Positions 12,901 through 19,100 of a DNA stretch of 27,988 bases are shown here, one piece after another. The DNA is from Saccoglossus kowalevskii. Taxonomy: Eukaryota > Hemichordata > Enteropneusta > Harrimaniidae. The DNA lies in NCBI RefSeq assembly GCF_000003605.2, contig NW_003106602.1, positions 175,009 through 202,996 of the forward strand. The letters are read 5' to 3'. The notes beneath the pieces were generated by a model that was not told the DNA's origin, did not search any database, and saw nothing but the letters and a program-made list of their open reading frames with translations. Position numbers and translations under genes: made by a program. Every line of letters begins with the position of its first letter. Position 1 is the stretch's first letter.

Positions 12901-13937
12901 NNNNNNNNNNNNNNNNNNNNNNNNNNNNNNNNNNNNNNNNNNNNNNNNNNNNNNNNNNNNNNNNNNNNNNNNNNNNNNNNNNNNNNNNNNNNNNNNNNNN
13001 NNNNNNNNNNNNNNNNNNNNNNNNNNNNNNNNNNNNNNNNNNNNNNNNNNNNNNNNNNNNNNNNNNNNNNNNNNNNNNNNNNNNNNNNNNNNNNNNNNNN
13101 NNNNNNNNNCCCCCCCCCCACAAAAACATTGACAAAGTACATTGCTAATTGCTCAAACTAATTGCTTTCGTCTGAGAAATTAGAAATCACACTTTTTGCA
13201 AGTAGATTTTTAAATCAAAAACATGATATCAGCAAATTTTATGAACTATACAAATGGAAAAGTTTAATTAAACATTCGTTAAAAGGAAAATTTGGCTGAA
13301 AAAGGGACCCACAATAACACAGACAAAGTCGATTGCTGCCTCGACCTCTCATTCATTCACGGCGTAGTAAGAGAAAATGATCATGTGACGACGCAGGATG
13401 CCGATCTGTTTGCATAGCGTTCCCTTCTCAAAGAGACTTTTCATATTTGCCGCAGTTCCATGTCCCTTCTTTTCTAGTGTCTCTGGTTCAATTAAATTCA
13501 GGCCCAGATAATGCTCTGTGGTCTGCGTGAAAATGCTGCATGGTAAACTATGTGTATGTGTTCACAGGAATCATTGGGTTCTGCAATAACATTGTACATT
13601 CCATAGCACAGCGATTAGCTAGAGATTCCTATACTACAGTGTCCATTAGTCATTTTATTAATTGATATTTGCATGTTCATACACAAATAAATTTGAAAGT
13701 CACTAAAACATGTACTGCAATTAATATTCAATGTGCATTCCATTAAATCTTCAGCTTCCTGGTAGCATGCATGTACGATTACAGACAGTGGAAAACTACC
13801 AACCAGCTGATCCCACCAAGATGGAAGTATTGTCGTATCGTTCACAAATGTTACTGAAGTGGTTAAAAAGATTACAATTTAAAATGGGTCAGATAGAAAT
13901 CCAGTCATCTGCAGCGACCCAGTTTTATACAGTGTGA
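758..13937 (+). CDS. UNC79: UNC79, NALCN channel complex subunit (5'-partial, C-terminal part)
   Basis: UNC79 is a large helical-repeat protein that, with UNC80, supports the neuronal sodium-leak channel NALCN at the plasma membrane. Coding exons: 758-926, 1246-2283, 2576-2716, 3502-3540, 3776-3891, 4284-4369, 4869-5036, 5271-5450, 5675-5863, 5955-6044, 6414-6589, 6786-7035, 7585-7725, 11055-11132, 11514-11558 and 13755-13937. Every border is AG/GT and the phases join, except for one frame break inside 1246-2283. The exons total 3,089 nt, one short of a whole number of codons, which agrees with a single missing base. Recognition rests on family-like blocks such as IHDLIRIAMNTIDAQVHFCKP, QFLRCTLHQMAPMGIFPQLF, LMEALQECNSSVLSK and the C-terminal end FKMGQIEIQSSAATQFYTV. 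The N-terminal part lies upstream of the window. Confidence 0.93.
1246..2283 (+). CDS. UNC79: UNC79 long disordered exon with a one-base frame break
   Basis: This 1,038-nt exon encodes a low-complexity linker. It has Ser/Pro-rich stretches, an acidic run of Glu/Asp at about 1657-1725, and a short Gln run near 1891. After the frame change it becomes strongly basic, with Arg/Lys clusters at about 2140-2220. The frame open from the acceptor (VIEEEDDSSIET) stops at 2037-2039. The frame that connects to the next exon is open from 1979 (after a TGA at 1976-1978) to the donor at 2284 and contains SSVVAQKLALGGEREYTKAQ. The switch therefore falls between 1979 and 2036. No usable intron fits there, so a missing base or a slippage site is the explanation. 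Confidence 0.8.
2576..7725 (+). CDS. UNC79: UNC79 helical-repeat exon block (11 exons)
   Basis: Eleven exons encode a long alpha-helical, HEAT-like stretch. From 2576: CSECGVALEEYDEDTISLAI. From 3502: IAGSTLYPWQPE. From 3776: LVNTPASSITVARQFLRC. From 4284: DPYFMKTLAASLTDFNELNP. From 4869: NFKKTLPGQHTLIVLYNLAD. From 5271: CDMTSTFRIMIALLKTPISK. From 5675: ERDKIYLTRATVLELSTALK. From 5955: GPTGAADCMKQSLSDALEFI. From 6414: NNMKGGSQNLNEDTLGSHLK. From 6786: PREFIDCIAHIRMLSWLLLG. From 7585: LWTMYCEQSASSSSANSELH. Exons 4869-5036, 5271-5450, 5675-5863 and 5955-6044 are all phase 0 at both ends. No stop interrupts the joined frame. Confidence 0.9.
2717..3501 (+). other. UNC79 intron, no further feature
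   Basis: AT-rich intron between the exons ending at 2716 and starting at 3502. I see no extra splice-bounded exon that would keep the phase, and no clear repeat. Short open frames here are not coding. Confidence 0.6.
4061..4170 (+). repeat. ATATC pentanucleotide microsatellite
   Basis: Runs of tcatatcatatcata are interrupted by ttttatta and tttattacac spacers. The block of pentamers plus T-rich spacer is itself repeated (4075-4100 and 4105-4145). It lies in the UNC79 intron 3892-4283. Confidence 0.85.
4370..4868 (+). other. UNC79 intron, no further feature
   Basis: AT-rich intron with T and A homopolymer runs. The open frame at 4629-4820 is in a homopolymer-rich stretch and lacks a usable acceptor/donor pair. 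I see nothing else in it. Confidence 0.6.
5505..5614 (+). repeat. Short tandem duplication, 64-bp period
   Basis: Two copies of a 46-base segment starting ctgtatatga and containing atcatcaagttatgtgta lie at 5505-5550 and 5569-5614, with a few differences. They sit inside the UNC79 intron 5451-5674. Confidence 0.75.
6045..6413 (+). other. UNC79 intron, no further feature
   Basis: AT-rich intron. The minus-strand open frame at 6215-6409 lacks codon bias and start context and is not supported as a gene. Confidence 0.55.
7036..7584 (+). other. UNC79 intron, no further feature
   Basis: AT-rich intron ending in the tract tttttttttaaaccaag, whose AG at 7583-7584 opens the exon at 7585. A short G-rich patch (gggggtggggtggg) lies near 7418-7431. 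Confidence 0.6.
8807..8824 (+). CDS. UNC79: Candidate UNC79 18-nt microexon (EHSEKE)
   Basis: A pyrimidine-rich tract and acceptor (tttgctgctcttaacag) is followed by 18 bases, then a donor GTAATC. The 18 bases encode Glu-His-Ser-Glu-Lys-Glu in phase 0 at both ends. That matches the phase of the flanking exons at 7725 and 11055. Its inclusion would add a charged hexapeptide in a helical region. The exon pair reads smoothly without it, so it is best seen as an alternative, perhaps neural, microexon. This is sequence inference only and could be chance. Confidence 0.45.
9007..9102 (+). repeat. GGGAT pentanucleotide microsatellite
   Basis: Repeated gggatgggatggaat units with drift. Runs of three or more G separated by two bases could form a G-quadruplex on the non-template strand of UNC79. 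The open frame across it (repeated Gly-Trp-Asp) is a by-product. Confidence 0.9.
10407..10860. other. Less AT-rich, repeat-like patch of unknown origin
   Basis: Base composition is higher in G+C than in the flanks. Overlapping minus-strand open frames (10407-10682 and 10580-10852) meet at a C/CA-rich run (10657-10689). No domain is recognised and the frames look like decayed repeat sequence. It may be an old mobile-element fragment in the large UNC79 intron. Confidence 0.35.
11055..13937 (+). CDS. UNC79: UNC79 C-terminal exons
   Basis: Three exons, all in phase 0: 11055-11132 (LAEMVNLHFLGLMEALQECN and the following SSVLSK), 11514-11558 (LFPLWTPILYSYHAQ) and 13755-13937 (60 residues ending GQIEIQSSAATQFYTV and TGA at 13935-13937). 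The ending is typical of the family. The last intron (11559-13754) contains a TIR-flanked element and the assembly gap, so an exon hidden in the gap cannot be excluded. The phases on either side join without one. Confidence 0.9.
11671..13485. mobile_element. TIR-flanked DNA transposon (hAT-like?) containing the gap
   Basis: The left end (11671-11701) and the reverse complement of the right end (13485-13454) match closely over about 30 bases, sharing agacactagaaaaga and gggacatg then aact. A 7-base direct repeat GTTCAAT sits just outside each end (11664-11670 and 13486-13492), as expected for a target-site duplication. The right terminus reads CAGAGACAC inwards. CAGAG-type termini and 7-8 base duplications resemble hAT elements, but this is tentative. 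Acidic coding-like fragments occur near 11950-12175 (for example LEYISDDD and DNDFELGESSSN) with frame disruptions. The middle is unsequenced. Confidence 0.65.
12319..13109. other. Assembly gap (791 N)
   Basis: Run of N. It is bounded by an A-rich end on the left and a ten-C run on the right, both poor sequencing contexts. Open frames spanning it are artefacts. Confidence 0.99.
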
Positions 13938-14454
13938 AAATAATCATAAATTTGTAACTATACACTGCCAATATAGTTTCCGTATTTTTTGTGAGCAGAT
14001 TAACTGAGTGATCAACTGTCAATTTAACCAACATGTGGCGATATTTCACCTGCTATGTACATTTTGTAATCGTGTCTTGTATATCTTTCCAGACCTGAAT
14101 TGGGACCCCCTAGGTTGATCCACATAGTAGCAGTACCAGTTTTATCGCCTCACCCCGCCCCCTCCTTGTAAGAATACTCCCTCCAACTGTCTATGTCACT
14201 GAATTATATTACACTCTTATTCATCAGTGGTCCAAATTTGTATTGCTGGTTTGTTAGTTGAAATTATGTTTTTATGTGATCGTAAATTGCTTTTTGCCCT
14301 ATATCTATGTGTAAGTTATACACAGTACATGTATTATTTTATCATGTAGTCAATATACACAAGATATTTATTTGGAACTAAATTATGTATTCAATACATC
14401 ATACTAAATATTTTTTTTAAATATTTTAATTTTGTAGTGACTGAAAAAAAAAAT

Positions 14455-14566
14455 GGAATGGCAATATTGCTGTATGATACACTGTTGCCACAGGAAGCAA
14501 TGGCTACATTGCGAGTAATTTATAACATTAGCAAAACAGTGTCTCCTACTGCGATATTGCCATTCC
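14455..14566 (+). repeat. Imperfect hairpin in UNC79 3' UTR
   Basis: The left arm 14455-14488 starts ggaatggcaatattgc. The right arm 14531-14566 ends gcgatattgccattcc. They pair over about 34 bases with a handful of mismatches, around a loop of about 42 bases. It could be a MITE remnant or a structured RNA element. Confidence 0.65.
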
Positions 14567-14652
14567 GTTCATTTTTGCAACAGCAAGAATTTCATGAATG
14601 AACTTTCCTAAACTGTTTCCTACATATATATATATTATATAACTATGTCATG

Positions 14653-14658
14653 AATAAA
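14653..14658 (+). terminator. Poly(A) signal AATAAA, probable UNC79 3' end
   Basis: First canonical AATAAA downstream of the UNC79 stop codon, about 715 bases after it. Use is inferred. Confidence 0.5.
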
Positions 14659-14717
14659 TACGAGAAAATCTTATGTGCATGTTGAATTATTGAGGTCCAG
14701 TATTTTTGGCATACAGT

Positions 14718-14911
14718 TGTTACCATATGAAACACAAAACCAACTGCTAGTGTTATTTTTATCTCTATATACAAAGGCCCTCTCACCACCATCACTCAAT
14801 AATTTTGAGGACAATGAACATATAGGTTTAGCTGGTAGAAAATCGGCTCACGAGTTGCTGTTAATAATTTCAAAGAGGAGCGTTGTGCTGGCAGTTAACC
14901 GATTACTTATC
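14718..14911 (+). pseudogene. Orphan coding-like stretch cut by a MITE
   Basis: After an acceptor-like tract (tatttttggcatacag) an open frame reads LLPYETQNQLLVLFLSLYTK, then a Pro/Asn segment, then GLAGRKSAHELLLIISKRSV and VLAVNRLLIL. The composition looks like an ordinary helical protein and not a repeat. The frame is open from 14654 to the TTAA insertion point at 14912-14915. If the MITE is ignored and one TTAA kept, the frame runs only a few codons more (NMIKK) to a stop. I do not recognise the family. It lies downstream of the UNC79 stop on the same strand. It may be an exon fragment, a pseudogene or part of an unrecognised gene. Confidence 0.4.
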
Positions 14912-14915
14912 TTAA

Positions 14916-15189
14916 AGCGCGGTAGATATATGGGTCTCATATAACAAAGATGGCGACTTTGACTGTTGCACAGATCAACGAGTACGAACTGAGACGTTTC
15001 CAAGCCTTAATTAAGTAATTTTCATGTTATTGGAAGGTATTGAAGGAGTCACCGGCGGTAATCAGTGCAAGTCGCGCCCAGGATAAACCTCATACTTAGG
15101 ATTTCCATTTGAAGAGTGCATTGGATTGTGGGAAATCAATGTTCATCAACACAAATGTTGAACATGCGCAGAGCGTCGACTACCGCGCT
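14916..15189. mobile_element. TTAA-flanked MITE (piggyBac-like), 274 bp
   Basis: Termini AGCGCGGTAG (14916-14925) and CTACCGCGCT (15180-15189) are perfect 10-base inverted repeats. Each is flanked outside by TTAA (14912-14915 and 15190-15193), the target-site hallmark of piggyBac-type elements. There is no transposase. The interior is richer in G+C than its flanks and contains AAGATGGCGAC with a 22-codon ATG frame (14950-15018), and tgcgca near 15165. Confidence 0.8.
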
Positions 15190-16088
15190 TTAAATATGAT
15201 CAAAAAATAAGTGTATTTAATTTGTATCACAAGGTATTTAATATATAAGTGTTCAAAAGTGGCTGGAAACAAAATAGGCATCAGTTTTAGAATCACAAAC
15301 AATTGGTGTGTGTTAAAGTTCTATATATCTGATGAGTTTTAATAAAATCCATCTATTCACAAGATCAGTTCAGAAATTGTAGAAATGCTCTATTTGGGTG
15401 CATTTTTGCAATTAAATTAGCCACCAGGCAGCCATTTTATTCAGCCAGCTTAGATTACACATGTACATCAGAATTGAAACTCAAGGTAGAAGCCTACTCC
15501 TGATTTCATATACAGTATTTTCCAATAAATTGTACTTCTGAGCAATACAAGGATATTGACTTAAAAAAAGCTTAATTATTGAGAAAATTATTGTTGTATT
15601 TTAATGGATGATGGCTGAAAAAATTATATATTGTAAATGTTAGGGTATTTTTTGTTAGTCTCAATTATTTTAAAAATCTGAGTTTTAAAAAGTGGCAAAA
15701 AATTTGTCTTTAACATTGTGCTCTATGTAACTGTTCTAAAATTAGCATTTTTTGAAAAATATTAGGACAAGTTTCCCAAAATATGCAACTGAAACACACA
15801 GTCCCTCTATAGATAAAGGGGCTGTGCATGGGACAATGGCTTCATGATTTTACATAATAGACCAATGCACATTGTCATGTGATATATGACCAACTTTCTA
15901 AAAAATTATGAGTAGGCTTCTGCCTTTTTAATCAGATATAGATCAAATCCTGCATGCATACTTGGTGAGGAATAGTTTAGAATCCAACCTCATATACTCA
16001 ATGTTACATTTTACTTTGACCACAAGCTCTACTTCTTGGGAAAAAAACACACCATTATGAAAAAGACTACAATATTGGGCTTCAATTG
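15190..16088. other. Intergenic AT-rich spacer
   Basis: Lies between the convergent UNC79 and MRPS10 3' ends. I see only a short palindrome (15797-15826) and no gene or further element. Confidence 0.6.
15797..15826. repeat. Palindrome, copy 1 of CACAGTCCCTCTAT family
   Basis: Left arm CACAGTCCCTCTAT pairs with the right arm (ataaaggggctgtg) at 12 of 14 positions, counting exact complements only. The loop is two bases. A related palindrome with the same left arm is at 23637-23665. Confidence 0.65.
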
Positions 16089-16094
16089 TTTATT
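16089..16094 (-). terminator. MRPS10 poly(A) signal AATAAA
   Basis: TTTATT on the plus strand reads AATAAA on the minus strand, 32 bases downstream of the MRPS10 stop. The spacing is normal for a short 3' UTR. Confidence 0.7.
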
Positions 16095-16125
16095 TTAATA
16101 TTATGAGTTACAAATAATAAGAAAA

Positions 16126-19100
16126 TTATGCATCTTCTTTTGGCAGTGGTGGCTTAATATGGGATGGCAATGGTACAACTTCAACCTGCGAAAAAATAAA
16201 TTCACGTTATAGTTTACTCGTCTCGCATCCACAATAAGTTGTTCATGTAAAAAAAAATTGTCACCTGATTGAAGTAAATTGATCAAACTGAACACAAAAA
16301 ATAAATGTAGAAGTAGGTTTGGTTTATTCAAACGAAAATATTATCTTGAAAAATGTGTTTTGTTTAACAAGTTTACATGGGATGTCAGAGTTAGTACCAA
16401 CCTTCTGTACTCTCATCGCCACACCTTCAGGTATATTTCTTTCTATATATTCTAATAATGTATCTGCAGTGCTACCAGTTAGATGTTGGAACTGAGAAAC
16501 AAAAAACAAAAAATGTACTTTCATAACTGCTTTGGTAAGTCCCACTCAACAAGTGCACTGGTATAATTTCCAAAGTGATGTTGACAAAATTAGTTCTGGT
16601 ATAGGCAACACTATGCTAGATGGAAAAGTCCTTGGGTTTATCATAGTTGAATACACGGCGAGACAGGGCAAGGGCAAGGGCCAGGGCCAATATAAAACTA
16701 CTGGTGTACAGTTGAGCTTGAATAAGTGTATTTCATATAAGATCATAGTATAAAAAAAAAACGCATAATATACGTCTACAAACCTCTATTTGTCTCTTGT
16801 ATGTTCTGATTTCATACTGGACTCTGTGTTTTTTGTAGATATGCCTTGATTTTAAATGTGTGATTCTGTTAATGTGTTTCCGCAAACACTGCCTGTTAAT
16901 AAAACCAGAAATCGAATTATAAAATTCCGCAAACACTGCCTGTTAATAAAACCAGAAACCGTATTATAAAATTCCGCAAACACTGCCTGTTAATAAAACC
17001 AGAAACCGTATTATAAAATTCCGCAAACACTGCCTGTTAATAAAACCAGAAACCGTATTATAAAATCCCTCATTGTCAAAATTCTGAAAGTCCCTGGCAG
17101 TGACTTTTTCTTGTTTTGTTGGTAAAATGAATTATGAGTGGTTCTGAAATCTGATTTTGATCCATTTTTGGCATTGAAATGGCTGCCAATCGGACATCTT
17201 AAATCAGATGATGAAACAAATGCCTGTGCACATGTCCGATATATATATGATATAGGTGTCAAGTTTAAACTTGATCATTCTAGGCATCTTGGTTATTTGG
17301 ACCAAAACTGTATTTTTTTAAAATAATATAGCTGCCAATCAGCCATTTCGAACTCAATACGAATACTAAAATGACATATCAAGGCCCCATTATGTTCACT
17401 GTAGTTTGAACAGAATGCATCCATCCAAGATTACAATCTGGATTCCATTTAATAGCTGATAAACACCCAATACATAATTCGGTCCGTGTGTGTTCAGATA
17501 TTTTGCATATTATTACACTTACGTTTTAGGTTCTTTCAAACCGAGTTCATTGGCCGTCATAGTCACATATTGCTGATAACTTTCGATCACCGCATCATCA
17601 TGGGATTTCAGCGTTAGTATTATCTTCTTGTACAAAACATCAGGTTCATTTGTTTCTTCTACCTGTCCCAAAATAGCCATGAAATTCAGAATTCAATACG
17701 ACTACACTCAAGTTTTGTAACTGGTATGTATGCACTAATCCATTCACTGTGGGTGCATGACAAGTGGTAGATTAAAATTCGATGCTACCGTAATTGCTTT
17801 TTGTCATATTACCTATCACATTTTTTTTAGAGAGAAATCTTTGCTTATGCAAATTTGTTTATATCATTTTTTTTAAAAATTGTCCATGCAGATTCTTTTA
17901 CAGTATGCATGAAATACAGAGATTTTTCTATGGTCACAATAGATAATATTTCAATTATTTTAATACTACACAGCCAATACAATGTGATTTTTGGTTTATA
18001 TGCTATCCTATGGGTAATGTGCTTTTAATGTGTGTTTTTTCAAATATGTTTAGTTTCAAAATCTAGCCAAACCCTCATCATGAAAGCTAATTATAGTCAA
18101 ATACCATCTATTTTGGTCTGTTATTAAGCAGTCCATATAGAGACGAGTAAAACTCGTCAGTGCCTTGATTGGACCTAATAGACAGACCTTTCTTTTTAAA
18201 GCAATACCCCTAGGGAGCTAAAAAAAACTCATCTCAAAAAAAAATAGATAGACTCACCTGAACAGTGCTGCTGAATTGTACGATTGGTTGACAAAAGAAT
18301 GCTGTGAATAATAAAGATATCTATGCTTTGAATATAAGAAATATAGGTAATGAAATTCAGTAATGATTACAGGTTGTCATATTTCCACATATAGAAGCAC
18401 ATATGATCATTATTATAATCAATTATACTGACTATAGGCACCCCTGAGAAATAGAGCAAATACTGTACTCTATTTCGAACCAGTCAATGAAACACGTTCT
18501 AAACTCCACAATGATACGTCAAAGGAGATCACATTTGATACCTTCTCTTGTGAAATATTACGATGACATTATGGCTCAAAATGATGTACACCATTACAAA
18601 CATTTCGTTAACATTTCATGGCCATTCAGAGATGGAGTTAATCTTCATTTTTTTCTTAACATGTTTTGACACCACTTAGTGAGAAAACATTGTATTTAAA
18701 TTTTGTGTGTTAGTCGTACTGATGTCACACTATCAACGTGTTACCAGTAAAAAATTACCAAAACACAAAAAATAGTATTGTATAGTTTACCTTGGTTTCT
18801 AGAAACTTTGCTGAAATTATTAAATAAAAATAATACATTAATTCTGATTGCAAACACCTGGAAATAAATGGTTTTTAAAAATCAAGCTACAAAGTTCTAG
18901 ACTCAAATCACAAAAAGTGCACAGATCTAAAGTTTAACACATTCAGTACCTGTCATACATTTTACTGAGTACTAGTGAACAATTAAATTTAAAAGATAAA
19001 TATTTACCTGGCAACAACTTGGTTAATTCGTGGTATATGTTTTATGTATGGAGATTTCTGCAAAAATACAATGAAGGGGTTACTGAAATCTTATAAATGA

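Larger units (their letters stand above)
13938..14680 (+). other. UNC79: UNC79 3' untranslated region
   Basis: AT-rich sequence after the stop. It contains an imperfect hairpin (14455-14566) and ends near an AATAAA signal at 14653-14658. A C-rich patch (caccccgccccctcc) lies near 14151-14165. The extent is inferred from the poly(A) signal only. Confidence 0.5.

Noticed and set aside
12246-13142. Long minus-strand open frames of nearly 300 codons
   Set aside because: They run through the 791-base N gap and exist only because N has no stops.
18142-18158. Short hairpin gacgagt/actcgtc
   Set aside because: Seven-base stem without terminator or RNA context. Likely chance.
18302-19007. Direct joining of MRPS10 exon 19008-19057 to 18258-18301
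   Set aside because: Phases clash and give a stop in the next exon. The 20-nt exon at 18791-18810 resolves it.
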